Source: Bacillus alkalicellulosilyticus (lineage in GTDB: Bacteria; Bacillota; Bacilli; Bacillales; Bacillaceae_F). From it: DNA of 64,000 bases. Of the stretch, positions 1-7,378 are shown piece by piece (position 1 is the stretch's first letter; every line of letters starts with the position of its first letter). The stretch spans positions 1,733,210-1,797,209 of the forward strand of contig NZ_KV917381.1 of NCBI RefSeq assembly GCF_002019795.1, in the 5' to 3' direction. Below the pieces are notes generated by a model. The model was given only the letters and a program-made list of their open reading frames with translations. It had not been told where the DNA came from and did no database searches. The position numbers were made by a program, and so were the translations under genes.

Positions 1-1
1 A

Positions 2-76
2 GGCCCACAACTCATCGCGCATTTTATTCAAATGGACCACTGGATGAAGACGTACAATGTGGAGATAAAAGCATAA
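2..76 (+). CDS. C-terminal end of an unknown protein, cut by window edge
   Basis: An open frame enters at the left edge and ends at the TAA at 74-76, giving 24 visible residues that finish ...HWMKTYNVEIKA. I do not recognise the family. The frame is worth calling because the same residues, preceded by WFGQLMTG, can be read in copy 2 of the repeat (stop near 1090) and, with extra changes, in copy 3. Conservation at protein level across diverged DNA suggests the sequence was coding when copied. It is followed immediately by a terminator. Where the gene begins cannot be seen. Confidence 0.5.
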   Translation, partial: GPQLIAHFIQMDHWMKTYNVEIKA

Positions 77-85
77 AGATAAGAA

Positions 86-110
86 AAAGCGCCTGAGGGG
101 CGCTTTTTTT
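86..110 (+). terminator. Rho-independent terminator of the left-edge gene
   Basis: Stem AAAGCGCC / GGGCGCTTT followed by a run of seven Ts. Confidence 0.75.
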
Positions 111-351
111 GTGCTTCGAAAGTGAGGATTGGGTTTATCTATTCGTGTGGATTTAACTCCTTTGAATGTTAGTTATTGAAAAAAAGAGCGTGCATAGCTA
201 AGAATCAAGTTCGTATGACGATTAGTTATGTGAATTTATTTAAATATGTTAAAGCGATTCAACTATAGTTATTTAATAATAATGTAAATATTATGCTAGA
301 TTAGACAAAATAAAAAATAGTAGAAAAGGAGGAGAAAATTACATTTATTAG

Positions 352-486
352 AATATATATGTTAAGAATCATCGAAATGAGGTGCTGTCAATCCTAGAAG
401 ATGGCTCACAAGTCTTGGTTTCAATTGATGGTCAACTTCATAATGGAAATTATTTCACAGGAACTCAATTTATTAATGTGAAATAA
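352..486 (+). pseudogene. Remnant of a short unknown reading frame
   Basis: A 44-codon stretch opens after a TAG at 349-351 and ends at 484-486; it reads NHRNEVLSILEDG... to ...QFINVK. It has no credible start, although a good ribosome binding site (AAAGGAGGAG) lies at 323-334 just ahead of it. A weak terminator follows. The look is of a gene that has lost its 5' part. I do not recognise the family. Confidence 0.3.
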
Positions 487-492
487 GTTTAA

Positions 493-517
493 ACAAAGGG
501 GCTAAATGCTCCTTTGT
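493..517 (+). terminator. Weak terminator-like hairpin
   Basis: ACAAAGG(G)GC / GC(T)CCTTTGT hairpin directly after the remnant at 352-486; only a short T-rich tail follows. Confidence 0.4.
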
Positions 518-538
518 ACTTTAAGATAGGGGAAGGAA

Positions 539-910
539 GTGAAGCAAATTAAATCTGTAGTTGGAGCGGTCTTAATATTATTTGTTTACTATTGGCTTGG
601 GATAAACTTAGAAGGTACAATATTCTTTCATGATGCATTACCACAATTTTATGTAATATCCGTATTAGCTGTTAGTTATGTCGGTTTTCATGTTTGGTAC
701 TTTTATAAAAATACTATTGTTTATTGGCTAATGCTCTCACTAGTGCCCGGAATTTTGTTTGTATTATTTAATCAACCACCAGAGGAACCACGAGGATTTA
801 ATATACGAGGAGTAATGTTGGCACTGTTGTGTGTTATTCTAGTTGGTACCCAAATTTTCACTTTAATCGTTTATTCTGTTTTAAATAAACTAAAGGGAAA
901 AGAATTCTAG
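539..910 (+). CDS. Small multi-pass membrane protein, unknown
   Basis: 123 residues starting at GTG 539 with the ribosome binding site AGGGGAAGG just upstream. Hydrophobic stretches at about residues 5-25, 35-55, 60-80 and 90-115 suggest four membrane segments, with a short hydrophilic loop PPEEPRG near residue 80. I do not recognise a family. It lies between repeat copies 1 and 2 of the triplicated gene-tail array, so it may be one of a series of cassette genes at this spot; small membrane proteins in such arrays are sometimes immunity proteins, but nothing here proves that. Confidence 0.6.
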   Translation: MKQIKSVVGAVLILFVYYWLGINLEGTIFFHDALPQFYVISVLAVSYVGFHVWYFYKNTIVYWLMLSLVPGILFVLFNQPPEEPRGFNIRGVMLALLCVILVGTQIFTLIVYSVLNKLKGKEF

Positions 911-991
911 ATTCCAAAAGGTGTTAAACATTTAATGCTGAGATATAACATTTTGTACAATACTTGTACACTTTATATTGTGGACTTACGA

Positions 992-1126
992 GTGGTTCGG
1001 GCAGCTGATGACAGGCCCACAATTAATCGCCCACTTTATCCAAATGGATCACTGGATGAAGACGTACAATGTGGAGATAAAAGCATAAAGATAAAAAAGC
1101 GTCTGTGGAGGCGTTTTTTTTGTGCT
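992..1126 (+). repeat. Copy 2 of the gene-tail plus terminator repeat
   Basis: Nearly the same as copy 1 over its full length and extends about 20 bp further upstream. In one frame it reads WFGQLMTGPQLIAHFIQM... to the stop, so the protein tail survives, but no start or upstream body is present. An alternative frame (935-1132) is open by chance and is not regarded as a gene. The terminator stem lies at about 1095-1114 with eight Ts. Confidence 0.75.
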
Positions 1127-1267
1127 TCATAAACAAAGAAGATACCAAACCAACACGTAATTAAGATTCTTGCTAATAGAGAAGGATATATTTTCTATTT
1201 TATGGTATCTTTAGGTATAGAGAACTATTTCATCAAAAAAATGTATTTGTAAACATAGGGGGAAGAT

Positions 1268-2020
1268 ATGAAGGTAGCAAGAATATTATTTTTTTTAGTA
1301 GGATCAATTTTTATAGTAGCTTCTCTGCCAATAAGTTCAGGAATTATGCTAGAGCTGTATACTATCAAAAATATTAGTGACAAGTATACTATTACTAGTA
1401 TAAATGGTGGGGATGATTTTACTGATTCAACGATCTATTCTTTTAGGGGGAATATTATAGAAATTGAAGAAGAGTTAAAAGAGAGTGTGATTTATAAAGA
1501 TCTGTTTGATAATTATATTGGGATCGCAGACGTAACATTAAAAATAAATGGAAAGGAAATAGAGACACTAAAAGACCATCCTATAAGGACTGGTTATTAT
1601 TCTGGTTTAAGTAGATACTTTGGAGAAGTTGCTTTTTTACTTTTAGGTGATAAAAAAAATAACGACACTCAATTCGTTGTGCTCCTGAAAAAAACAAAGG
1701 AGTTTCTAAAAGCAAAGCCAAATGGTGATTTAGAAGGATGGGTCCCGATAGAGGAATTAGACTATACGATGATTACTTTGGATAGTGAAGGAAATATAGG
1801 TAATACATCTTTTAACTTGACCGAACGAGATGCTTTACAAACACATCTACTTAATGAGGGGAATGTAGTCCCTCATACTATTGGATACCACAATCAATAC
1901 ATGTCCGGATATCTGTCGTTACTATTCCCTATAGCTTTCCCGTTTGGTACATTACTCATAGGGATTATCTTATTACTTGTTGGTTTTCTAATTAAAAGGA
2001 AGAAAAAATTAGTATCTTGA
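1268..2020 (+). CDS. Bitopic membrane protein with large external domain, unknown
   Basis: 250 residues, ATG 1268 preceded by AGGGGGA. A hydrophobic segment spans about residues 5-28 and a second one about 218-243, ending in a basic tail KRKKK. The roughly 190 residues between them are hydrophilic and should face outside. No catalytic motif is evident and I do not recognise the family. The layout (TM, extracellular domain, TM, basic tail) resembles DUF-type sensors or immunity-like proteins. It stands between repeat copies 2 and 3 and, like its neighbours, has the AT-rich composition of accessory DNA. Confidence 0.65.
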   Translation: MKVARILFFLVGSIFIVASLPISSGIMLELYTIKNISDKYTITSINGGDDFTDSTIYSFRGNIIEIEEELKESVIYKDLFDNYIGIADVTLKINGKEIETLKDHPIRTGYYSGLSRYFGEVAFLLLGDKKNNDTQFVVLLKKTKEFLKAKPNGDLEGWVPIEELDYTMITLDSEGNIGNTSFNLTERDALQTHLLNEGNVVPHTIGYHNQYMSGYLSLLFPIAFPFGTLLIGIILLLVGFLIKRKKKLVS

Positions 2021-2022
2021 TA

Positions 2023-2097
2023 GATATCCAAAATGATAGATTTAGTGCTTATGGAAGATACGACGCGCCTGATCCTGTTAAGGTTGACGTATGTTAA
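2023..2097 (+). pseudogene. Short gene-tail remnant
   Basis: A 24-codon frame directly behind the previous gene reads DIQNDRFSAYGRYDAPDPVK... and ends at TAA 2095-2097. It has no start and no upstream body. The RF-x-YGRYD-x-PDP pattern looks like a tail of a larger secreted or toxin-like protein, but it is too short to assign. Listed because it supports the idea that gene 3' ends accumulate here. Confidence 0.25.
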
Positions 2098-2156
2098 GAC
2101 GCGTATACTAGTATCAAAAATAATTGTAACTCAAAGTAATTAGGAGGTTATTCAAG

Positions 2157-2480
2157 TTGAATTTAGATAGTTCTAGCGTATATTTTTACGATCCAATTTA
2201 CATTTTCTTCTTATTGTTATTTCTAGGACTCATCTATATACCCTTATTAGGCATTAGTTTTTTTAAAGTGAAGTTAAGTATAATAGGAATTGGTTTACAA
2301 TGTCTCTCAATTATCATTTATTTACTTGTTGGTATATATATGGTTCAAAGAGGATACTATCAAGATGGTCACGCAACTGACCAGTTAATATATTCTAGTT
2401 ATGGCTTCCTTGAATTAATTTTGTTAACATACCCATATATATTTTTAGCATTGGCTACAACTATTGGAAAAAAAGATTGA
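2157..2480 (+). CDS. Small three-TM membrane protein, unknown
   Basis: 107 residues. TTG 2157 is chosen because AGGAGG stands 9 bases ahead; no ATG fits. Three hydrophobic segments lie at about residues 13-35, 40-62 and 80-103. No motif is recognised. It is the third small membrane protein in the repeat-punctuated left-edge patch and is followed, after about 90 bp, by repeat copy 3 with its terminator. Confidence 0.55.
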   Translation: MNLDSSSVYFYDPIYIFFLLLFLGLIYIPLLGISFFKVKLSIIGIGLQCLSIIIYLLVGIYMVQRGYYQDGHATDQLIYSSYGFLELILLTYPYIFLALATTIGKKD

Positions 2481-2571
2481 CTATAATTCTATAATTCATT
2501 TAAAAAATTTAGCCAAATTGTTAATGTCCACGTATGTTGAAGGAAAAATTTTAACTGTAATATAACTCATG

Positions 2572-2708
2572 GTTCGGGCAACTCATGACAGGTCCGCACC
2601 TTATTGCCCACTTTATCTTTATCCAAGTGGACCACTGCATGGAGACGTACAATGTGAGATAAAAGCATAAAGACAAGAAGAAGCGCCTGAGGAGGCGCTT
2701 TTTTTAAG
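2572..2708 (+). repeat. Copy 3 of the gene-tail plus terminator repeat
   Basis: The most diverged copy. It keeps GGTTCGGGCAACTCATGACAGG, the ACGTACAATGTG block and the AAAAGCATAAAGA spacer, but has an insertion and substitutions that break the protein tail. The terminator stem AAGCGCC / GGCGCTT (2681-2700) with a T-run is intact and may now serve convergent transcription with the minus-strand gene ending at 2704. Confidence 0.75.
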
Positions 2709-3210
2709 TTTTGTGGATATCATCTTGTTTTTGCTCGAACTTATCTAAGTAGACAATAAACAATCTTATTACGTATTTTGCTAAGGCAATGGTAACGAAA
2801 GAATGAAAGCCTGTCCAGCCTCTATTGTATTTGATTAGTTTCGTATTCCTTTCAAACCAAAGTTCGAGTATTGCTTGAGGAGCCGCAAAGAATAATACTT
2901 TCCAGATAGCGTTGTGCCAGTTGTCATGTAACGTAAATCTACAGTACCAGGTTGTAATTAAAGAACAAATAAAATAATCGTATATAATGCTACTCTTATA
3001 AATTTTTGGAAATAGTCTAACGGGATATCTTAAATAACCATTCGTTGCTAATGCTGGTGCAACAAACACATTGGTGTAGGAATTAATTAAAAAACACATA
3101 ATCCACTTTTTATAGTCTTTTCCTATAAAGGATAATGGCGTGAGGAGAACTGCAGAAATGGCAGAAATCAGAAGTACTTTTTTCTCGAATTTATTCATCA
3201 TAATAATCAC
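2704..3210 (-). CDS. CBO0543-like membrane protein
   Basis: 168 residues with four or five hydrophobic segments (about 12-30, 34-52, 75-92, 100-118, 135-155). The middle part, with INSYTNVFVAPALATN and a later WFERNTKLIKYNRGW stretch, resembles the CBO0543 family of small integral membrane proteins common in spore-forming Firmicutes; the function of that family is not known. The start is uncertain because MII-MMN offers ATGs close together; the later ATG would shorten the protein by three or four residues. The gene stands alone, convergent with the left-edge patch. Confidence 0.55.
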   Translation of the reverse strand: MIIMMNKFEKKVLLISAISAVLLTPLSFIGKDYKKWIMCFLINSYTNVFVAPALATNGYLRYPVRLFPKIYKSSIIYDYFICSLITTWYCRFTLHDNWHNAIWKVLFFAAPQAILELWFERNTKLIKYNRGWTGFHSFVTIALAKYVIRLFIVYLDKFEQKQDDIHKT

Positions 3211-3294
3211 CTTTGTGTAAGGTTTCCCTTATGAATGTATTGGAATAAGGGGTCCTGTGATGTGCAAAAGAAATGATAAGCTAGGAATGGCCCC

Positions 3295-3438
3295 CTAGCC
3301 TCTATATAATTGGTCAACTTTTTTATTTATCTTGATTATGTATGCAATAATGAATGAGCTAAAGATGGTAGTTAAGATTGCACTTCCTACTCCCAACCAA
3401 AGTATACTAACAAGCTTTGCTTTATAGTCTGGAAACAT
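3295..3438 (-). CDS. Very small single-pass membrane protein
   Basis: 47 residues starting MFPDYKAKL. This internal ATG is chosen because AAGGGGGG lies just upstream; a longer frame to 3480 lacks a good binding site. One hydrophobic segment (about residues 9-33) is followed by a basic, polar tail KINKKVDQLYRG. It could be a small regulatory or stress membrane peptide. I do not recognise a family. Confidence 0.5.
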   Translation of the reverse strand: MFPDYKAKLVSILWLGVGSAILTTIFSSFIIAYIIKINKKVDQLYRG

Positions 3439-3505
3439 GTTTTTGCCCCCCTTAATAAAGAATAGTGTTAGCATTTCCAAAAATTAAATTAGTATGTGGA
3501 AAAAA

Positions 3506-3526
3506 ACTCTTAGTTTGACTAAGAGT
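3506..3526 (-). terminator. Hairpin with T-run on the minus strand
   Basis: Perfect ACTCTTAGT / ACTAAGAGT stem with loop of three, followed on the minus strand by a run of Ts. It lies upstream of the small gene at 3295-3438, so it either ends unseen minus-strand transcription or attenuates that gene. Confidence 0.5.
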
Positions 3527-3652
3527 AGCAAATGCATTGAGAGGGACACAGTTTTTTAATGCAAAACTACTCAATCTAAATTATAAATATATACCAATTA
3601 TAGTATTTATATTAAAATAATCGATATATTGCTAGTGATGAGGAGAGATACC

Positions 3653-3808
3653 TTGAGAAGAAGAATAAAAAGTTTATTACCGATTATCGGGGCTTCGTTT
3701 TTGCTAATTATCACTGTAGTAAATATCCTTTTGGACAATGCCTTTTTGATTGGGACTGTAAGTATGTTATTATTTTTACTCATTGTCATATTATATTTTT
3801 TATCTTGA
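3653..3808 (+). CDS. Very small two-TM protein
   Basis: 51 residues from TTG 3653 with GAGGAGAGA upstream; starts MRRRIKSLLP and holds two hydrophobic segments (about 8-27 and 30-50). The positive N-terminus and clean two-helix layout favour this frame over the overlapping frame on the other strand. Family not recognised. Confidence 0.4.
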   Translation: MRRRIKSLLPIIGASFLLIITVVNILLDNAFLIGTVSMLLFLLIVILYFLS

Positions 3809-3904
3809 AAGTACAAATCTTTACATGTTATTTTAAAAAGGAAAATTACAAGTCATGGAGAATAGGTAAAAGGTATCTATCTGGTTCAACAAAAGGAGTT
3901 CATT

Positions 3905-5101
3905 ATGAATAAACAAAAAAAGAAAACACTTATCACTTGGGTCATTAGTATCGGAATAGGAGCTATTGTCGGATTTATTATAGGAATAGGGGCATCAGCC
4001 ATTGATATTCCGCCTCAATATACGATACTCCCTTTTTATGTGAATATACCGATTGTAATAGTCACGTATCTTTTGGCGGTCGCTTTACACGAGCTTGGAC
4101 ATGCCTACAGTTTTTCAAAGAATGGGATCAAGGTAAGGGCAGTTATTATAACGTCATTTCTTTTTATGAAGGAGCAGGGGCGTTGGCGCTTTCAATTTAA
4201 ACCAAATGGTGTAACAGCCATTGGTGGCATTGCTGTTCCGGATGTAGATAGTGTCAAAGATGATGATGATTTTCGTATGAAGCAAGCGAGCTTTGCAAAA
4301 GCGATTATTGCAGGTCCAATTGCTTCGCTTATCTTATGGGTTGTAGGTGCTTTTGCAGGTATAATTATTATACTTCTCAGCTCTAATGTCTATGTTCAAT
4401 CTGGATTTTTTACATTTTTAGTCTCGCTAACATTAATTACTCTCTTTTTACTCGGAACAAGTTTTATAAAAAATGATATAGCAATTGGTGATTTCCCTGC
4501 TTATAAAATGATGAAACACGACCGTTTTTTTGTGGCGATGCAATTATATCAATATGCGATTTTTTCATCAGAGCATGAGAGAGTAAGACGAGAGAATGTG
4601 TTTTTGCAGGAACTTATCTTAGAAGAACTTGAAAAAAAGCTGGAAACCAAAGACACTCATATCTACACGCTTAGTGTTGTGGATAGTTTGCTTGTTGAGT
4701 TTTTAATAGGTCGACAAAAAGAACTTCCTCAAGTTGTAAAAGAATACCTCGAGTTTATAGTGGACGATCCGAAGGCTCTCTCTAAGGTAAAAAGCTCGGA
4801 GTTAACACTAATAATCTATTCTCATATTTTAAGATGGCTAAACGAAGACGAAGCCTTTAAAATGAAAGCTCTTGAATTGTATGATGAGATAAAAAACGAT
4901 ATCAAACCGAATACGATGATACGTAAGTATGTGTTGCGGCAAGCAGAGCATGTATTAGGCTTAGCAGACCATTCAGAGTTCCTACAAGATAAAAGAAACA
5001 TTTGCTATTCGCCAGCACATGGAATATGGAAAAACTTTGAGGGATATTTTGTTGATGAGCTTGCATTAAATCAACGGACACCCAAAGAAAAGGCCCTATG
5101 A
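3905..5101 (+). CDS. M50-family membrane metalloprotease
   Basis: 398 residues, ATG 3905 with AAAAGGAG upstream. The first half is a membrane protein: segments at about 10-30, 43-62, 132-158 and 165-185. The zinc site HELGH is at residues 62-66, at the end of a membrane helix, and a second conserved block IGDFPAY near residue 194 supplies the expected third ligand Asp196. These are the marks of site-2-protease type (M50) peptidases, which cut substrates within or near the membrane. The C-terminal 200 residues are hydrophilic and mostly helical, without PDZ domain, so the substrate cannot be guessed. It is not SpoIVFB or RseP by layout. It stands alone, followed by a bidirectional terminator. 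Confidence 0.8.
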   Translation: MNKQKKKTLITWVISIGIGAIVGFIIGIGASAIDIPPQYTILPFYVNIPIVIVTYLLAVALHELGHAYSFSKNGIKVRAVIITSFLFMKEQGRWRFQFKPNGVTAIGGIAVPDVDSVKDDDDFRMKQASFAKAIIAGPIASLILWVVGAFAGIIIILLSSNVYVQSGFFTFLVSLTLITLFLLGTSFIKNDIAIGDFPAYKMMKHDRFFVAMQLYQYAIFSSEHERVRRENVFLQELILEELEKKLETKDTHIYTLSVVDSLLVEFLIGRQKELPQVVKEYLEFIVDDPKALSKVKSSELTLIIYSHILRWLNEDEAFKMKALELYDEIKNDIKPNTMIRKYVLRQAEHVLGLADHSEFLQDKRNICYSPAHGIWKNFEGYFVDELALNQRTPKEKAL

Positions 5102-5119
5102 TGTCAGAGGGCCTTTTTT
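5089..5119. terminator. Bidirectional terminator
   Basis: AAGGCCCT / AGGGCCTT stem, with a T-run on the plus strand and A-rich DNA on the other side, between two converging genes. Confidence 0.75.
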
Positions 5120-5568
5120 CTTGGTTTATATTTCTGCCCGATCGAGAAAATGAGAGGTGTACCAATAATCGTAGGCAAAAACCAAACAAGTAGAACCGGT
5201 AATTCGTTTAAGAGAGGAATTTTAGCAATGTTGACGACTAAGACGGCAGTGATTATCGCAATATAGGACCCAAGCATTCCCCCAATATGAATGGCTAACC
5301 AATTGTTACTTCTTTTTTTTGATGCTATATATCCAAGTAAAGCCATAGAGTAAGAGAAAATACCAATATAGAAAAGGTATGCACTTTCATTCCAATGAAG
5401 AATGGCCATAGTAATAGAGGTTAGAAAGACAATCACATACGACCAGTGATAGGTTTCCCCGGAACGCGAGTGCGTTCCTTTTCTCTTTTTTGTACACATG
5501 GCAATTAAACCCGTTACAAGGCAGAGAAAACCAGAAATGATGTGAATGAGTAATAAAAAGGTAAACAT
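5104..5568 (-). CDS. DUF2306-like four/five-TM membrane protein
   Basis: 154 residues; the start at 5568 is chosen because GGGAGGA precedes it. Longer frames extend into the neighbour without a binding site. Begins MFTFLLLIHIISGF and contains H-S-R-S-G (about residues 33-37) and HW (about residue 58), features of DUF2306-type predicted membrane proteins with conserved histidines. About five hydrophobic segments. It follows the PadR and DUF4188 genes on the same strand with a 19-bp gap, so it is probably the last gene of that small operon. Confidence 0.6.
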   Translation of the reverse strand: MFTFLLLIHIISGFLCLVTGLIAMCTKKRKGTHSRSGETYHWSYVIVFLTSITMAILHWNESAYLFYIGIFSYSMALLGYIASKKRSNNWLAIHIGGMLGSYIAIITAVLVVNIAKIPLLNELPVLLVWFLPTIIGTPLIFSIGQKYKPRKKAL

Positions 5569-5587
5569 TGTGTTCCTCCCAATATCG

Positions 5588-6061
5588 CTATGTTGATGCG
5601 ATTCTTTGTTTCGCTGTTTGATGTTTTGATGAAACCTCTTGCTGACCAATGGCTTGTGCTAAACCAAACAAAGGCATATTCCCATAAAAACATTCATAGG
5701 TTCCTGGGGTGATAACATAGGTTTCATGATAAATGCCAACGGCTGAGTTATTACCTACCTTTGCATAGAAGTTTCCCCAAGCTTTCAGATGTGTTTGTCC
5801 TTTGGCGTATGCTTCTAAATGTTCGACTGATTTCCAATACTGAACCATCATTGTTGTTCGAACACCCATCATGCTTTCCATGGAAAGGAATCCGAGTTGT
5901 TGATTGCGATACAACTCTTGAATCATGCCTGGCATCGCCAGAAATACAGGTAACCATTTGTGTACTGCCCACCATTTGTTGATGCGCATTCCAATGATGA
6001 ATACTACAATATCCTCACCAGGCTTTGCCATAAACCGCCCAGTATGAATTGCTTTTCCCAT
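5588..6061 (-). CDS. DUF4188 domain protein (monooxygenase-like)
   Basis: 157 residues. The sequence MGKAIHTGRFMAKPGED..VFIIGMRINKWW, then the WLPVFLAMPGMIQEL block, matches the DUF4188 family, often annotated as a phenylacetaldoxime dehydratase- or monooxygenase-related dimeric alpha/beta barrel protein. The substrate is unknown. It lies 13 bp downstream of a PadR regulator, a pairing common in bacilli where the regulator controls itself and its neighbour. AGGAGG just ahead of the ATG. Confidence 0.75.
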   Translation of the reverse strand: MGKAIHTGRFMAKPGEDIVVFIIGMRINKWWAVHKWLPVFLAMPGMIQELYRNQQLGFLSMESMMGVRTTMMVQYWKSVEHLEAYAKGQTHLKAWGNFYAKVGNNSAVGIYHETYVITPGTYECFYGNMPLFGLAQAIGQQEVSSKHQTAKQRIAST

Positions 6062-6074
6062 CCTAATAGCCTCC

Positions 6075-6623
6075 TTATTTTGCTTCTAATTGTTCAATCG
6101 TAGCTTTACACCATTCAATTATTGATGTAGTTGTTCGTTTTCCGTAATCTAATGTAATTAACCAAAAGTTTGCATCGGGAGCATGGGAGAGTGTAGCGTT
6201 AATCATTTCTTCAATGCCTACGTATGTTTCATACTGTTCTTCATATTTACGTTGATACTCTTTAATGTGTTGAATGGCTTTGTCGGGTAATTGATGTCTA
6301 CTAAAAAAGAGTTTAAGGAGCAATTCATTTTTTTCGGTGGGGATGTCAGTGATTTCTTGATGCAGCCAACTTTTAAGTACTTCATCACCTTTAGCAGTAA
6401 TGTGGTACTCTTTTTTATCAGGTTTTCCTTGCTGGGTGGTTTCGGATACTGTTGCTAAGCCTTCTTCTACAAGTGCCTTCAATGTCGGATAAATCTGGCC
6501 ATAACTAATTTTCCAAAAGTGGGTAAGGCTTTGATCAATCATCTGCTTGATGGCATAGCCCGTACGGCACTCGGTTGTAAGTAAGCCAAGAATAGCAAAC
6601 TTCGTGTGGTTTACTTTTGCCAT
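6075..6623 (-). CDS. PadR-family transcriptional regulator
   Basis: 182 residues: an N-terminal winged helix (about 1-95; F-A-I-LGLL, GYAIKQMID, QIYPTLKALVEEGL, YHITAKGDEVL) followed by a helical C-terminal domain (100-180), the PadR s1/AphA layout. Such regulators sense small molecules, often aromatic or toxic compounds, and repress an adjacent operon. The start at 6623 has AGGAGG about 6 bp away. A perfect 15-bp palindrome at 6635-6649 lies directly upstream of the binding site and is the obvious self-operator. It probably controls itself, DUF4188 and the DUF2306-like gene. Confidence 0.85.
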   Translation of the reverse strand: MAKVNHTKFAILGLLTTECRTGYAIKQMIDQSLTHFWKISYGQIYPTLKALVEEGLATVSETTQQGKPDKKEYHITAKGDEVLKSWLHQEITDIPTEKNELLLKLFFSRHQLPDKAIQHIKEYQRKYEEQYETYVGIEEMINATLSHAPDANFWLITLDYGKRTTTSIIEWCKATIEQLEAK

Positions 6624-6634
6624 AACTGCCTCCT

Positions 6635-6649
6635 ATATCAATTTGATAT
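6635..6649. promoter_or_regulatory. Palindromic operator candidate of the PadR regulator
   Basis: Perfect inverted repeat ATATCAA-T-TTGATAT, immediately upstream of the regulator's ribosome binding site. Autoregulation is inferred from position. Confidence 0.55.
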
Positions 6650-6792
6650 GTATCATTTAGATATATAATAACAAATATAAAGTGAATTACAACATGAATA
6701 GAAAAAATAAGGAAATAGTAGGAGTAGTGTTATCTTGTTTGGCATTACTGAAATCGTACTAATAAAGAAGGAACGAGAAAGGAGGAAAGTAA

Positions 6793-6930
6793 ATGTTTAA
6801 ACGAAATAGTACTAATGATACTCCAAATAATTCAGCGAAAAACAATTACGAAAAAGCGAAATCGACACCAATGGATGGACATACAAGTGAAAAAGGAGCA
6901 AGAGCAAAGACGTTTGAAAATAAAAGATGA
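6793..6930 (+). CDS. Small hydrophilic basic peptide
   Basis: 45 residues, ATG 6793 with a very good site GAAAGGAGG. Rich in Asn, Lys, Ser, Thr and Ala, without hydrophobic core; it ends TSEKGARAKTFENKR. It resembles small disordered spore or stress peptides in general character, but I recognise no family. A long terminator hairpin follows 20 bp later. Confidence 0.5.
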   Translation: MFKRNSTNDTPNNSAKNNYEKAKSTPMDGHTSEKGARAKTFENKR

Positions 6931-6948
6931 GACACGCGCGATATAAAA

Positions 6949-6990
6949 AGGGGATTAAGAAAGTTTATCGTTAACTTTCTTAATCCCCTT
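6949..6990. terminator. Long bidirectional terminator hairpin
   Basis: 18-bp perfect stem AAGGGGATTAAGAAAGTT with a 6- to 7-base loop between two converging genes. Confidence 0.75.
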
Positions 6991-6994
6991 ATAT

Positions 6995-7321
6995 TTATCC
7001 GACCTTTTTATCCATTTTTTCAAGTATGGCATCAAAGTTCTTTTTCGCAGTTGCATAATCAAAATCAATGTGAGTTAAAAAATAGTAAAGAGACCCATTC
7101 AATGATTCATTACGAATAATAGAAAAGACAGTTGGTTTTTCATGTTTCAGTAACGTCATGATTTCAGTTGTAGGTAGTGTTACATGTTTAGTAGTTATTT
7201 TAGTGAAATTTCTAATAAAACTTTTATAATGAATCACAGACGATTTTTCGTCAGGTAATGAAACCCTCATTTTTTCAAACTTTAACAGCGCTTTCTTTAG
7301 TTCTGGCTCGTAGATTTTCAT
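6995..7321 (-). CDS. Orphan protein under c-di-GMP riboswitch
   Basis: 108 residues, soluble, mixed alpha/beta by appearance, with no signal peptide or TM. It starts MKIYEPELKKALLKFEKM and has conserved-looking SIIRNESLNGSLYYFL in the second half. I do not recognise the family. The start ATG has CAAAGGAGGG upstream, and this binding site is the target of the anti-Shine-Dalgarno segment of the riboswitch upstream (7379-7452). Expression should therefore follow the cell's cyclic di-GMP level, suggesting a role in motility, adhesion, matrix or sporulation control. Monocistronic, between two hairpins. Confidence 0.75.
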   Translation of the reverse strand: MKIYEPELKKALLKFEKMRVSLPDEKSSVIHYKSFIRNFTKITTKHVTLPTTEIMTLLKHEKPTVFSIIRNESLNGSLYYFLTHIDFDYATAKKNFDAILEKMDKKVG

Positions 7322-7327
7322 TGTTTT

Positions 7328-7370
7328 CCCTCCTTTGATTTAAAGTACCTATAGAAAAACCAAAAGGAGG
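7328..7370 (-). promoter_or_regulatory. Expression platform: SD / anti-SD pair
   Basis: On the minus strand CCTCCTTTTG (7361-7370) can pair over 8 bp with the gene's own binding site CAAAGGAGGG (7328-7337). The aptamer's 3' strand GCCTAT may also pair with ATAGG at about 7349-7353. This points to control of translation initiation rather than termination. No T-run follows the hairpin. Confidence 0.6.
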
Positions 7371-7378
7371 TATTTCAT

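Larger units (their letters stand above)
1..112 (+). repeat. Copy 1 of a triplicated gene-3'-end plus terminator repeat
   Basis: About 110 bp that recurs in diverged form at 992-1126 and 2572-2708. Each copy holds the 3' end of a reading frame, its stop, the spacer AAAGCATAAAGA and a short GC-rich hairpin with a T-run. Copy 1 is the only one whose frame may still be intact, because it enters from outside the window. The hairpin at 86-105 (AAAGCGCC/GGGCGCTTT) followed by Ts acts as its terminator. Confidence 0.8.

Noticed and set aside
935-1132. 65-codon open frame across repeat copy 2
   Set aside because: It runs through the repeat and its terminator in a frame other than the conserved protein tail; no ribosome binding site.
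3607-3816. Minus-strand frame of 69 codons
   Set aside because: No binding site; the plus strand at 3653-3808 has a better start and a clean two-helix pattern.
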